Program-made: the position numbers and the translations under genes | The notes under the pieces: generated by a model | What the model saw: only the letters and a program-made list of their open reading frames with translations | Told to the model about the DNA's origin: nothing | The model's database searches: none | Source of the DNA: Timema cristinae | Lineage: Eukaryota > Arthropoda > Insecta > Phasmatodea > Timematidae | DNA length: 64,000 nucleotides | NCBI GenBank assembly: GCA_039000515.1 | Contig: JBCFYV010011135.1 | Span: 24,475,139 to 24,539,138 of the forward strand | Direction of reading: 5' to 3' | In this document: in pieces, positions 22,984-33,968 of the stretch | Layout: each line of letters opens with the position of its first letter | How positions within the stretch are numbered: the first letter of the stretch is position 1

Positions 22984-23460
22984 ATCCTTACTATCCTTAA
23001 AGGCCATTTCACACTGGCATCCTAACTGTCCTTAAAGGCCATTTCACACTGGCATCCTAAATGTCCTTAAAGGTCAATTTCACATGGCATCCTTACTGTC
23101 CTTAAAGTCATTTCACAATGGCATCCTTACTGGCAATTTCACAGTGGCATTCGCGCTGTCCGTGGTTGGACGTTTGTAGAAATCGTTTCTTATCAATTCA
23201 CACCGACGTCCACGGTGTTTTCAGATCACTCTCCGAGCGATCGGCAGGGCGTCCACGTGAACTTTTTGGACTGAGCATGCGCAGTGGCATTTTGAAGCGC
23301 ACGTGGTCACCTACTCTACACTACAGTATAGCAATTAGCAACTCAATTTTGTAAGCATCTAAAATGTCAGCGGATGTTTGGTTGCAGTGTGAATTGGCAC
23401 GTCCATGGAATTTATTTCGTCCATGGAAACCGTGGCTGCAAGTGTGAAATGGCCTCAAGT
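22984..23460. mobile_element. Probable MITE with ~36-bp subterminal tandem repeats
   Basis: Four imperfect copies of a unit with CTTAAAGGCCATTTCACACT GGCATCC run from 22984 to 23130. The same word in reverse (AGTGTGAAATGGCC) occurs at 23439-23453, so the block has inverted ends. The inside holds several ACGTCC/GTCCACG words and TGAGCATGCGCAGT. Superfamily unknown. Confidence 0.5.
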
Positions 23461-24239
23461 CCTTTGACATGGAAATCACGTCCACACAGTCAGTATCCGT
23501 AATGACGTGACCGTGCCAACCAATGAGAAAGTTGGAAAAAACGTCCAATTAAACTCTTCGAAAGGAAATTTTCTCTAGCTAGGCGCAAACAGACGTCATC
23601 TGTGAAGCAGACGATATCACAGCTAAAGGGAACACAAGTAACTACACAACATATTTTGATAAAACGTCCAGGATAGCTACATTTAAATGGTAGCTAAGTG
23701 CAGTCACAAATAATATATTTAAAACATGAGCTAGTTAGTGTAATCGCTCTGATAATGCCATTATGCTTTCATTTCGATGAGCGACACCCTTACTTTGCTG
23801 TACACGATCAACTATTTAATGTTTCAATCATTGCGAACCAAGCCTAATACATAACAATGCGAGCAGCCAAGTCTCTCGATTAGAAATAGACTTACAACCT
23901 TGTATAATTTATATTACAAACCACTTAAGCCGTCAGTGCTCAGAAAAATTAAAATATTCACATTGCTCTAACGTTATTCTTCCACAAACACAATAATTAT
24001 CTTCCTTAAAAAGGAACGTAATCGATTCAAAGAACAAATTGTGTGCTGCACCCCCCACTCTTAATCCCCCCCCCCCTCCATCGCTACTGGCGATCGTCCT
24101 AATGGAACTATGATTGACCATCAATTTCCCCCTACTTTCCCCCTCTTCCCCCCTCCACAGACAAACATTCCTTGAGATCTTGCGAGGCCAACCCGTCTTT
24201 ATACTTCGTGTAGGTTGTGGCGGCATAGACGTTTAACTG
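23461..24239. other. Unassigned sequence
   Basis: A C-run lies at 24066-24078. Nothing else recognised. Confidence 0.35.
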
Positions 24240-24500
24240 TGATTCACACGTTCGTCGAAAATCTAACGCAGAACAGAAACGTGGTCATGTGAAGCGCTCT
24301 TAGCCAATCACAAGATTTCTGCTTAATTGGCACGAGATGTTTTGCTGAAGCTCAACTATTCTCTGCTTTACCTGTTTTGCTCGAGATGTTAGACACAGGA
24401 GCACCAATCAAAGCTCAGAATCAACCATCTCAAATCAGTGCGCATGCGTTGTAGAGCTAGAAGCGAGCAGACAGTTTCGTTGGCCGTTGCGAGGAGATTT
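24240..24500 (+). promoter_or_regulatory. Candidate promoter: two CCAAT boxes and an NRF1-like site
   Basis: AGCCAATCACA at 24302 and ACCAATCAAAG at 24400 are CCAAT-box-like. GTGCGCATGCG at 24438 matches the NRF1/Erect-wing palindrome TGCGCATGCG. The stretch is single-copy and less AT-rich than its surroundings. A start site near 24460-24490 would fit, but no TATA box or following coding exon is evident. Confidence 0.3.
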
Positions 24501-25495
24501 GAAATAACCCGTTAATGTAAAGCGTGTGTATCGATGTAATGGATTGTGCCACGACACAGCGTTATAATTTGAAAACATACATCGGGAGAATGATATAGAA
24601 TATATGTCTATCTACTCGGAAATAAAATATGTTGATAATCATCTGTTTTAAAGCGTCAACATACAACGTGGGAATTACTGCGCAGATTCTGCTTTCTATT
24701 TTTCAGCGAGCGTGTGAATCAAGCTTTAGAGAGTTGACACAACCGGGGAAACACATACTAGAGTGGGATCCTGGTAAAAAGAGCCTTTTTAGAAAATACA
24801 AACGGTCGCTACTCCCCCAACCCGTGGGCTTAACGTGTCAGGATGGCTCATTGAAATGAGTAGGCAGCGACAAATAACTGTGGGATCCTTTCGGATATTG
24901 TTAATTGAAATAGATTAATTTGTGTATCGGTGTTTAAATGGGATGTAGGATTCAAAACTAATTGAAAGAATTTAGAAGAAAAAAAAGTCCTGATTCTATC
25001 AATATCCCTACTCAGTAATTCCGTGCAATGACCTATCTTAGGTGTTATACTCTTAACTGATGTCGAACATCCAACCGTCTGATGTTTCGCGGTTGTAATG
25101 TAACTCAGACTTCCAAGATGGTTGGGGCGTCCTCCCCGTACTGAACAGGGACTCAATCTGTAATATATTCTCCCCGCAAGTTGCTGTAACTCGGTAGCTG
25201 AGTATGTAGAGCACTTTGAAATAACCCCTTGTCAAATGGCGTCCTTCCCTGGCCTCCCTCTACGGGTTTTGTCAGTACTGTGTACTATGCAAATTGGCAA
25301 AACAATCTCTGTTTTTGAAAACATGACCTGGTACGAATACATAACTGCTGATTCAGGACAGTTGACAGTATAAGTTCTTAGCCTTACGTCATCCTTGCAT
25401 GCTTTATATTGACTAAGGCTACAATCTACGACTGAAAATATTTGTTTGTGGTCCACTTTGATAATATATTATTACATTATTAGGGTTATTTTAAA
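24501..25495. other. Unassigned sequence downstream of the candidate promoter
   Basis: Short frames at 24629-24859 and 24848-25156 lack any recognisable domain. No repeats of the listed families. Confidence 0.35.
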
Positions 25496-25510
25496 GGTAT
25501 AATAATAATA

Positions 25511-25517
<7 letters not shown>

Positions 25518-25549
<32 letters not shown>
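25518..25549. repeat. (AT)n microsatellite
   Basis: An uninterrupted AT run. Confidence 0.95.
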
Positions 25550-25551
<2 letters not shown>

Positions 25552-26245
25552 ATGCAATAATAAAGTGTGATGCCAAAAATAAATTTTGACTTAAAGATTA
25601 CAAATATTATCAAGTATTATTTTATGAACTTTAGGCCGAAATTCAATTTAGTGGACATGTAAACATTTATAAATTATTCTCACACTATATTTAAAGTACG
25701 AGCTAACAAATTAGCTCCCCCTCGAATGAAATTCCCGCCAAGAGTAGTTTTATATTGCCGCTCGAAAAGTGTTAATACAATAGTTGCCCCATGTAAGGAT
25801 AGAGAGGGTATTAGATAAGGGAACAAAGGAAGGTAACAAAGCGAGTAAACGTATGTCGACTGTCGGGTGGAGATTCTACATAACAGGCGGCCACGTTATC
25901 CAAATAGAACATCTGGAACATTCTGGGTCAGGATGTGTCTATCCTCCTCAAATATGGAGGGGAGGGGGGGGGAAATACTATGAAGTGGCGCGTTGTTTCG
26001 AATCCTCTTTAGCTCGACATTCACAAATCAACTTGTCGCTGGCGGGTGTGCTTGGATCGTCTTTAGATCTAGTGGTCATAGAGAGATAGAGAGGGATTGA
26101 ATGGGATACATGGTGTGTGACAACTTAAGTTGATATTTCTCGTTTAATCATATTTAAATATTTGTTTTTCAATAAAGATTAATTAATGCTACAACCGGAC
26201 TTTAGCTATGCCTTACTATGGTTTAAATATTCAATAAAATTATTC
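25550..26245. other. Unassigned sequence
   Basis: A 101-codon frame at 25784-26089 contains a G-run-derived Gly stretch and no family motif; not claimed. 26075-26095 is a short GATA/GAGA-type run. Confidence 0.35.
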
Positions 26246-26400
26246 AATAGACTAGACTGTCGATGACTGGGAAATCGGTATCTAGTCACGGTCACGTTCT
26301 AGTGTAATATGGATGGTTTTCCACACTCTCCCCACGAAAATTCGGGTACACTCCCTCTAAATTTAAACATTCCTCTTCCCTAACCCATTCACGTAATAAG
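26246..26400 (+). repeat. SINE-C fragment, interrupted by SINE-B
   Basis: AATAGACTAGACTGTCGATG, TATGGATGGTTTTCCACACT and GGGTACACTCCCTCTAAATT follow the SINE-C body up to the conserved CATTCACGTAAT, where a SINE-B inserted. Confidence 0.75.
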
Positions 26401-26680
26401 AACATAACCCGCCTCGGTGGCGTAGTTGGCTAACGCGCTAGTCGTGTTGAGCTCTACTACTTAGGACGGGGAGATCAAGGTTCAAATCTCGGTCGGATGA
26501 ACTGGGGGTGGTTTTCCTAAATGGTTTTCAACTCTCCCTCCACGCAAATGCGGGTTTACTTCCTCTAATTCAACTTTGCCAATTCCTAATCCATTAGCGT
26601 AATTAGTACTTAAAGCGTATAAACGAACGGGTAGTAATACGCGGTGCTAAAATAATAATAATAAGAAAAAGAAGAACATA
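26398..26680 (+). repeat. SINE-B copy with 9-bp TSD
   Basis: Element 26407-26671: ACCCGCCTCGGTGGCGTAGT, box B GGTTCAAATCTCGG, tail GAACGGGTAGTAATACGCGG, then AATAATAATAATAAG. The TSD is AAGAACATA at 26398-26406 and 26672-26680. Confidence 0.95.
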
Positions 26681-26740
26681 CACGTTTAACGCTAACGGTT
26701 GTGCTAAAAATAAGCATTATAAAATATTTTTTTAGATATT

Positions 26741-26911
26741 GGCAGGAACTAAGGCCACCCTAGCTCCCCCACCCCTTCTTCTCCTTTCCTCTTTTTTCCT
26801 GGTGCACCACTGGATAAAAAAAGGAAAGGATTGGAATCACTTGATCAGGCTGCGGCGAATTCAGCGAGTGCTTTATGGCGATGGTTGCCTCGAAACAGTT
26901 CAAGCGTTGGC
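26741..26911 (+). other. Possible exon with splice-like borders
   Basis: A T-rich run ending TTTTTTTAG precedes this stretch, and GGCGGGTAAGAT follows it, so acceptor-like and donor-like borders enclose one open frame. The encoded peptide begins with a Leu/Pro-rich segment and matches nothing I know. Confidence 0.2.
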
Positions 26912-27264
26912 GGGTAAGATTACTATAAATAACACACATTATAGATTATGTCCAGTCTTTTCTATCGGCCATATATGGTTGGGCCTGACTCGGGCAGAGC
27001 CACAATCAAGCACTTCCGGTTATAACAAGGAGAAGGTGAAACAGTTGAATGGGTAGTCTCAAAGAACACGATATCGTTAGTAGCGATTTGAAAAATTAGT
27101 TACGTATCTCACCGCACTAGTATGATTGAGACTGAGAGGTTATGTTTATTCTTACTTTCAAGGTCGTATGTTAGTTGGCAGGGAATAGAAAATAGATCGT
27201 GATCTATGGTCAGTGTTTAATACAATCTTTATGAGGAAAAAACCCAACATATTCGGCCAAAATT

Positions 27265-27566
27265 AATTAGATACTGGAGACCTGACGGTCTAGGGGTAAG
27301 GTGTCAGACTTCTATGCTGGCGTTCGGGGTTCAAACCTCGGTCCCGGCAAAGATCACCTTTGACAAGACGTGTATTAATCACAACTTGTGAATGTGAGGA
27401 ATGCTAGGTCTCCACCGTGGTTCGGATTCCACGTTAAACTGTAGATCCTCCATTTCATCTCACAATCACCCTACCATTGCACATTAGCGTAAGTGCGTAT
27501 AACCCGAACGGCTAGTAAGACGCGGTGCTAATAATAGTAATAATAATAATAATAATTAGATACTGG
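27265..27566 (+). repeat. SINE-A copy with 13-bp TSD
   Basis: Insertion about 27278-27553, flanked by AATTAGATACTGG at 27265-27277 and 27554-27566. The head is AGACCTGACGGTCTAGGGG. A deletion removed the segment after the tRNA part (GATCACCTTTGACAAGACG). Confidence 0.95.
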
Positions 27567-27579
27567 TTGATTAAATAGG

Positions 27580-27805
27580 TTAAGTTTAATTTTCTACACA
27601 CGGTAATCTCAATTTGGATATCTATCACGATCAACGTAGAATTCGACCATGACTTTTTATCTTCATTTATAAAGTTTCTGTTTAAATTTGACAGTGCTCA
27701 TAACAAATATTCAAGAAAGTCGAGATTAATATTAGTAGAGAAGAAAATTAAACAGTAAAAAAAACCTAATTACTTTAAATCCCGTCCCCTTCCATTTCCA
27801 GAGAA
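27580..27805. mobile_element. TTAA-type MITE, copy e (strongly diverged)
   Basis: AGTTTAATTTTCTACACACG and GAAGAAAATTAAACAGT form the outer arms. The core (GACTTTTTATCTTCATTTAT) is recognisable, but the family's central palindrome has changed. The right part ends ATCCCGTCCCCTTCCATTTCC. Confidence 0.6.
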
Positions 27806-28107
27806 ACATTTACTAAGGTTAGTAATCACTTAGCGGAAATATATTCGTTGATAATTAAATACTGCCAGTTTTATTCGCAAGGCTAGTGACTTTTCAGAAA
27901 TTATAAAGGATGTATCGTAACATGTGGGACCCACTTCACTGCTGAACAGAAGACATAAAACCGATCAAAAATATGCATGTAAACATGTGCCCCATTTTAT
28001 CTTATTTTATAGCTATAGTCATGTTTGTACTCCAGTAATGTGGACCGTGCTCAAGATTTCCTGAATTCAAGTCTACAATCGTATCGTAGAATGCCGCAAT
28101 CTTAAAA

Positions 28108-28372
28108 AAAAAATTTTTTGATAGGTTTTATCGTTTAGCCACAAGAGACCTCAAAAGAAAGGTCCGCACCAACTTTTAAGTAGCTCCGACATTTTGAATT
28201 TTTCTCTGGGGTTAAAGATATTATATATATATATTTTTTTTTAGAATTTTCCCGTCGGTTACAGGCTATAAGCTATAAGTTTGCCAAATTTCAAGTTTCT
28301 AGCTCATTTGGAAGTGGGTAAACATTAATGTCAGTGAGGGAGTCAACCATGTGGCTTTATAGTAGTACTAGC
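28108..28372 (+). mobile_element. LINE-like 3' repeat 'E', copy 2
   Basis: Contains TTTTTTGATAGGTTTTATCG, AAGAAAGGTCCGCACCAACT, ATTTTCCCGTCGGTTACAGG and AAGTGGGTAAACATTAATGT. It ends at CCATGTGGCTTTATAGTAGT. Confidence 0.75.
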
Positions 28373-28820
28373 CCCCTTCCACGTAAAAAAATATTGTAAA
28401 TAATCCTGTAAAACAAAGCTTCAAATCATCCATCATGTCAATATAAAAACAAAACTTTTGTTTACTTTTTTTTTTTAAATACAGTCCTACCATCACTGTA
28501 TGGCCCCCTCCCTCTTTTTATCCTCCCTCCTATTTTCATCTCATTCATCTTTCCTCACCCCTACCCCTCCACCCCCTTCACCAACCCCACTTTCCCTTAA
28601 ACTTTTTTTTTCCAACGACTAAATAATATACTATCGACATTTTTATGAGGAATAAATAAATTTTCAAAATAAAATATAGCCTATGTTACTCGCTGATAAT
28701 GTAGCTTTATATTGGTGAAAGAATTTTTAAAATCAGTCCAGTAGTTTTTGAATTTATCCATTACAAACAAAAAAACAAAGAATCAAATATTTCCTCTTTA
28801 TAATATTAGTATAGATAATG
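28373..28820 (+). mobile_element. RTE-like LINE 3' end
   Basis: Contains AAATATAGCCTATGTTACTC, AAAATCAGTCCAGTAGTTTT and TCTTTATAATATTAGTATAG, the ordered words that close many RTE-type LINE copies in arthropods. Only untranslated sequence is present. The C-rich 28500-28600 stretch is part of it or an insertion. Confidence 0.6.
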
Positions 28821-30302
28821 TCATAGGACATAGAAAAATATGATAATACAAATAACTTTTTTTGATTTCGTGACCACGTGCCGGTATCTGCCTGGAGAGA
28901 GGATGTAAAAATCAACTTCAGAGTAATTCCTGTTAAAGGGAAAGGGTAGAATATCCCATCGATGAGAAAACAATTTATTCAAGATCGGTATCACTGTGCA
29001 CGCGTATTAAACGTCAAGCTCACCTAGTCTGGTTTTATGGTGACTGAACTGTCAGGGTCTGTGTCCCAGTCAAATGTACCAATTTTTTTTTTTTTTTTTA
29101 CTAAATGGTTTATCAGTTCCTCTTCACTCAACCACGGGTACATTAATTAATTCAATCATACCTTTTCGTCCCTACCCCCATAGGTGCAATTAGACGCGGA
29201 TAAGACGGAAGAGTTGAAAGATTCTGTTCGAGAATAAAAACACGGTTCAATTAATATAAAATACATAGAAAAATTACAAAATTTACTTCAAGTATTTATA
29301 GGCCAAGACATATTATTTGCATCTGTAATTTTTAAATAAATATTATCAATACCTATAAAATAACACAAATAATATGGTGAAATGTTATCAATGTTAACTG
29401 CAAAAAAAAATTTGTCTGTATTTTTGGAAGAGGCTCTTTCGATGAAAATTGGACTGTATTATGAGGCCCAATGTATCTATATTATCGGTTCAGAAAATAT
29501 TCCATTTTCATCTAATATAATGTAGAAATGAACCGATTTGATGCTATATAGACATATGTGAGCTAACATAAAATATACGTATCGAGCTGATTTGATGCGA
29601 TACAGACATATTATGTGAGCCAAAATAAAAATACTTATACGACCTCTCGCACGAACAAAATGTAAAAACGATCCATTAAATTGAAGGTGCGAACCAAAAG
29701 TTCGTTAAGAGACATTTTGTTGTTTAGAAAAACCTCTCGCGTATGAATAATGCATGTGTGTCATTAGAATAAACGAAACAATGAGCCTTGTGTCTGGCTA
29801 ATTAAACTCGCGGGCGGCAGAGGTGAGGAAAAAGTGACGTTTGTTTACGAAGCGTCTTAGGCCCGAGAAGGTAATTATTCTTTTAACGGCTTCCAGTGCA
29901 ACGAAGGGGGGTGGGGGGTGGGAGGGGAGACCAAAACAAACATTCACAAGATGAAAGAACGATTTGCCGCGCTACCCATGGCGTCGAGCGATTACGTACA
30001 GTGTTTAGAAATAAAGGAAGTCACTTGAGAACCCCCCTTCCCCTTTTCAGTCAATTTCAAGGTCAAGCGAGACTCCACCCACCTTCCCCTCCTTACGACA
30101 GCTGTTAATGAAGAGGAACGAACGTGATTGGCCTTTTGTTGCGGTAGGGGTAGGGATTGTATATTCGTGAAAGAGCGAGAGAGAGATATTTCAAGTGACA
30201 TCTTCCAACCATCACCCAGTAGTATATTAAAAAAAAACTTAAGCAATCGGGCTGGACGCACTAAACTAGAGTTATTTTGTGTTGAGTGTGGTACAACAAG
30301 GA
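28821..30302. other. Largely single-copy sequence, no supported gene
   Basis: A T-run lies at 29085-29099. 29745-29880 is GC-richer (AATTAAACTCGCGGGCGGCA), with an NNGTAATTA context that could be regulatory. Overlapping short frames at 29896-30367 on both strands have no family features. Confidence 0.35.
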
Positions 30303-30308
30303 AATGCA

Positions 30309-30520
30309 ATCCATTTCGGTGGACGCATGGTCCAAGGTGTCATTCTCGCAAAAGACTAGACTGCTGATGACGGGTAGATCGGGCTTCAAAGCCTGGTTGG
30401 ATTCACAGAGGATTTTTTTTAAATACCTAAATGGCTTTCTACTGTCCCGCCACAAAAATGCTGGTACACTTCCTCATTGATTTAAATATAAGAATATCAC
30501 GGATGGGTAGTAAGACAGGT
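30309..30520 (+). repeat. SINE-C copy, diverged
   Basis: CATTTCGGTGGACGCATGGT, GACTAGACTGCTGATGACGG and the tail GGATGGGTAGTAAGACAGG. Box B is altered to GGGCTTCAAAGCC. Confidence 0.8.
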
Positions 30521-30815
30521 AAACCCATACACACACAACACCCAACACACTACACATATACATATTCAAATTTGCGACATAAACTATTGTATTAGGATAA
30601 TAGGATGAACCTAGACACAAATATTAACTTATTTGGCCTCAGCTGGGTTAGAACCAGCGTGCCATCATATTTGTAGCCAGATAGACAATGTTCTACTAAG
30701 TTTTCAATCGGAAACTCAACCGGTAAAAAATTAAACCCGTTGAACCAAAAGCAAAAGGATTATCGTTAAGACGTAAAGACTTTGATTGTAATAATAAATG
30801 AGGTATCTTTTTTTT

Positions 30816-31051
30816 AAGCCCCGCATCTACTACCCGTCCGGCTTATTTACTAACTATGCTAATGGTTTTAGAGATTTGAAAGGTTATATTATAGGTAGTG
30901 TACCCAAATTTGCATGAAGATAAAGCCGAAAACTAGTTTTGAAAAACCACCCTCAGTACACCCGACCGAGATTCGAACCTAAATTTCCCCATCAACGGCA
31001 GTCTAGTCTTCTGCAAGATTAGCGCCTTAGACCATTCGGCCATCGAAGTGT
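30816..31051 (-). repeat. SINE-C copy
   Basis: Reversed tail AGCCCCGCATCTACTACCCG preceded by a T-run (poly-A on its own strand). The head ends GGCCATCGAAGTG. The tail is poly-A rather than AAT repeats. Confidence 0.9.
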
Positions 31052-31189
31052 GTTAAATGAGTTATAATTGAATGCTCAATTTTACTACACTTTTAGTTTT
31101 CTCACGTACGAAAATGATTGTAATCGAAAGTTCAACATTAAGATTTGGTTGATCTCGAGGTATTTATGTGCCCCCGAGCTAAAAAAAAG

Positions 31190-31284
31190 TCAGTTTTACA
31201 TTTCCGTCTGTCTGTCTATTTGTACCTTGGAGCTACAGGTGAAACTATTAGTAGAACTTCGTTCAAACTTGATATTTAGATTTG
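31190..31284 (+). mobile_element. LINE-like fragment
   Basis: TTCCGTCTGTCTGTCTATTT and TTCGTTCAAACTTGATATTT recur at 13.8 kb. No coding part is visible. Confidence 0.45.
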
Positions 31285-31286
31285 TA

Positions 31287-31575
31287 GGTGACCTGGTGGT
31301 CTAGGGGTAAGGTATCGGATTTCTGTGCTGGGGGTCCGGGGTTCAATCCTCGGTCCCGGCACATATTTGTCTGATTGCCAAACCCTTCCTTCACCTCTGG
31401 CAAGACGTGTATTAATCACAACTTGTGAATGTGTGGAATTCCAGGCATCCACCGTGGTTCGGATCCCACGTTAAACTGTAGGTCCTCAATTTCATCTCAC
31501 AATCACCCTACCATTACACATTAATGTAAGTGCGTACAACCCAAACGGGTATTAAGTCGCGGTTATAATAATAAT
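31287..31575 (+). repeat. SINE-A copy, full length
   Basis: From GGTGACCTGGTGGTCTAGGG through box B GGTTCAATCCTCGG to a short AAT tail. Among the least damaged heads in the window. A fit to tRNA-Glu (CCTGGTGGTCTAG) is the best resemblance. Confidence 0.95.
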
Positions 31576-31576
31576 A

Positions 31577-31640
31577 CTATATTAGGTTAGGCTTATTTAG
31601 GTTAGGTTCGACTAGGTTGGGTTGTGCTAGGTTATATTAG
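31577..31640 (+). repeat. Degenerate AGGTT (TTAGG-like) repeat
   Basis: Irregular TTAGGTTAGG, CTAGGTTGGG and TTAGGTTATC words follow the SINE-A tail directly. They are compatible with an interstitial relic of arthropod-type TTAGG telomere repeat or with an AGGTT microsatellite. Confidence 0.6.
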
Positions 31641-31756
31641 GTTATCAATTTGTTGTGTCTTACTATCCATCACTTGTTGTTTTTCACTCATATTGAGAAA
31701 ACATTCACAACCATCCTAAATGGGGCGTCACAACAGACCGGGGGCGAGTTAGTACA

Positions 31757-31955
31757 TCAGTACGCCTTGTTTACAATTCCCGAGAAGGAGCTCTTCGCCC
31801 AACCGTAATACGCCCAATTTTTTACATCTTTGCACCTTCTCTTGCCAACAACGTTCGGTATCTGCTTCATATACTCCAATCTTGGTCTCCCTCTTGAATT
31901 CGTCTCTTCCACCTCTCCTTTAATTATCTTCGTCGAACTATAATGTCTCATATAT
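31757..31955 (-). pseudogene. LINE reverse transcriptase, C-terminal remnant
   Basis: The minus frame encodes IIKGEVEE, then SRGRPRLEYMKQI, and later VKNWAYYGWA. This is the familiar end of LINE polymerases, Ile-x-Gly-x-x-Glu-Gly...RGRPR...Y-x-x-Q-I. Only the last 65 or so residues remain. The sequence just upstream on the same strand (VGHI before MRH) continues beyond the hAT-like element at 33404, so the gene was cut by that insertion. There is also a one-base loss at the junction. Defective relic. Confidence 0.8.
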
Positions 31956-33403
31956 CAGTGGTTCTTAACCTTCTATTACTAGCGGCTCCCTAAATATTCT
32001 AAAATATTTTCGCGGACTCCATAGTTTTTATTAATATATTAATCAATAAGATTTATTCTAAAACAGTGGCCTTATTTAGGGTCTACTGATTATAATAACA
32101 AACAAATAAAAAAAACTTTATTTGACTTAACTAATTGTCGTAATTTTAATAATAGAATTCAATGTAAAGAATAATTACAAAGTGGGATAAAAATATGTTT
32201 TAAATGGTACTGAGTCTAAGATCAATTGAGAATTAAGATATGAATACTGTCTTTAATATCTAAGAAGCCATCAATATTGACCAAATTAGTCAAAATCACA
32301 ATATAACAAATTAATAAATAATATTATGATATTAAAAGTGACGTACAAGCAATGATTTGAATGTAGGATAGATAAATGATGTAAAAGATATTAATCTTAG
32401 ATTAGATGACAAGTTTAACGTTAAATTACTGTCCTTTACAAATTCTAAAAATATATTATTATTATTAGCACCGCGTCTTACTACCCGTTCGGGTTATACG
32501 CACTTACGCTAATGTGTAAATGGTAGGGTGATTGTGAGATGAAATGAAGGACCTACAGTTTAACGTGGAATCCGAACCACGGTGGCGACCTGGCATTCCA
32601 CACATTCACAAGATGTCTTGTAAGAGATGAAGGAAGGGTTTGGTAATCAGATAAATCTGTGCCGGGACCGAGGATCGAACCCCGGCCGCCAGCATAGAAG
32701 TCTGACACCTTACCCCTAGACCACCAGGTCACCCTAAAAAGATCTTAACATATTAAAAATGTGAGTCAATTCATATATAATTAAAAAAATAAACATGTTA
32801 AAACACATGTGAGTCAAGTAAAGTTGAATACACATTATGATGAAAAAATGACAGTTATAAAGTTAAGGTAGACAGTTGTCAAATGGGAGAGAATAAATGT
32901 GAATTGAAAATTGAATTCTATTCTTATCTTGAGATTGAGATTCCCTTGTTCCTTGTGATGCTGAATGTGAATCAATTGTATTTAATGGGACCTCTCTCTG
33001 CTGTTGAGCACTTTCCACTAATTTGTCTATTCTTGTTTCAATTGTATTAGCTAATGCTCTTCACCTGCAGGTGTCGATTTCCCTGCTTCGTTTTAATATT
33101 TACCATTGTGGAAAACCCCATTTCATATAAATGAGTAGAAATAAAGGGCGGCAAATTTTGAATGTTTATAGTAAACACTATCCGTGATTCCCCTTCCCTC
33201 AATTACCCCGAAAAATTTAAGAGTCTATTGTGCTTACATGCTCACAATTATCGAATTCTTTCTTCCAGAACGTAAAATTTAAGACAATTGACTTTAGTAA
33301 TAATCAAATAAGATTTTAATAATTTTTTTCAAGCCCCCCCCCCCCTCCCAAAAAAACCCTTCCCCCTACCCCCTAACCCCGGTTAAAAATCCCTGTCATA
33401 TAT
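31948..33403. mobile_element. hAT-like element with perfect 8-bp TSD
   Basis: Element 31956-33395 (1440 bp): left end CAGTGGTTCTTAACC, right end GGTTAAAAATCCCTG, an inverted repeat with two mismatches. The duplicated TCATATAT at 31948-31955 and 33396-33403 is exact. No transposase frame; a SINE-A is nested at 32455. It splits a LINE remnant. Confidence 0.9.
32455..32733 (-). repeat. SINE-A copy, short subfamily
   Basis: Reversed AAT tail at 32455, head ending CCAGGTCACC at 32733. It has the CACAAG-ATGTCTTGT deletion and CCGGCCGCCAGCATAG, as at 2.4 kb. CTAAAAA occurs at both sides and may be part of the TSD. Confidence 0.9.
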
Positions 33404-33470
33404 GACCTACAATGCTAACTCTTCTTTGCAGTTTACCTTTTCAAAGTTTCCTTTCATCATTTGCTTTTCT
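33404..33470 (-). pseudogene. LINE reverse transcriptase remnant, upstream piece
   Basis: On the minus strand, AGCATTGTAGGTCAT encodes Ser-Ile-Val-Gly-His. Joined across the hAT-like insertion it leads into Met-Arg-His of the 31.9-kb piece, the usual GHIMRH of LINE C-termini. The limit upstream is unclear. Confidence 0.55.
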
Positions 33471-33965
33471 TAGCAAGTCTGTATTTGAACTAACTTCTTT
33501 AAAATATCCAAATTTCCGAAAGGAAAAAAACCCAACATAAAACAAGTTATTAACCATTATTAAACCTCCTTTCGATACCTCCCATCAAGCGGCCGTACGC
33601 TTTTATATCAACAAGCATAGCATCCAGGTATAATTGCGTGATTGGAAATTGCCCAAGAGATGTCGTACACTCCGTTACAATACAGACTAGACTTATTAAA
33701 GTTGTACAGGCGTCTCAAGGTGGGATGAAATGGAACGCGAGTTATGGCCTCATGTCTGCACTTTTTATAACATATGAATAGTATTCACCCCGAAGGTTAA
33801 TTAGATCCTCAACAGTTCCACCGTAAGCAGTAAAAGATTATCTAAACTGCAATTAAGAGGAGTACTAGGGAAATAAGGAGTGAGGTAGTTTTCCGTTGCT
33901 TTCTTCACTGAGCCGGAAGGTACTTATTGCACATCAAGTTGCCAAGCTACCAACTGACTCTAAAA
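33471..33965. other. Unassigned sequence before the 74-bp satellite
   Basis: No family or gene recognised. Confidence 0.35.
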
Positions 33966-33968
33966 GCA

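Noticed and set aside
24047..24082. C-rich run as possible G-quadruplex
   Set aside because: A plain homopolymer run; similar runs occur elsewhere and no regular G-tract spacing is seen.
26407..26490. tRNA-like heads of SINEs as functional tRNA genes
   Set aside because: Box A and box B are present, but acceptor stems do not close, bodies and shared tails follow, and TSDs show retroposition.
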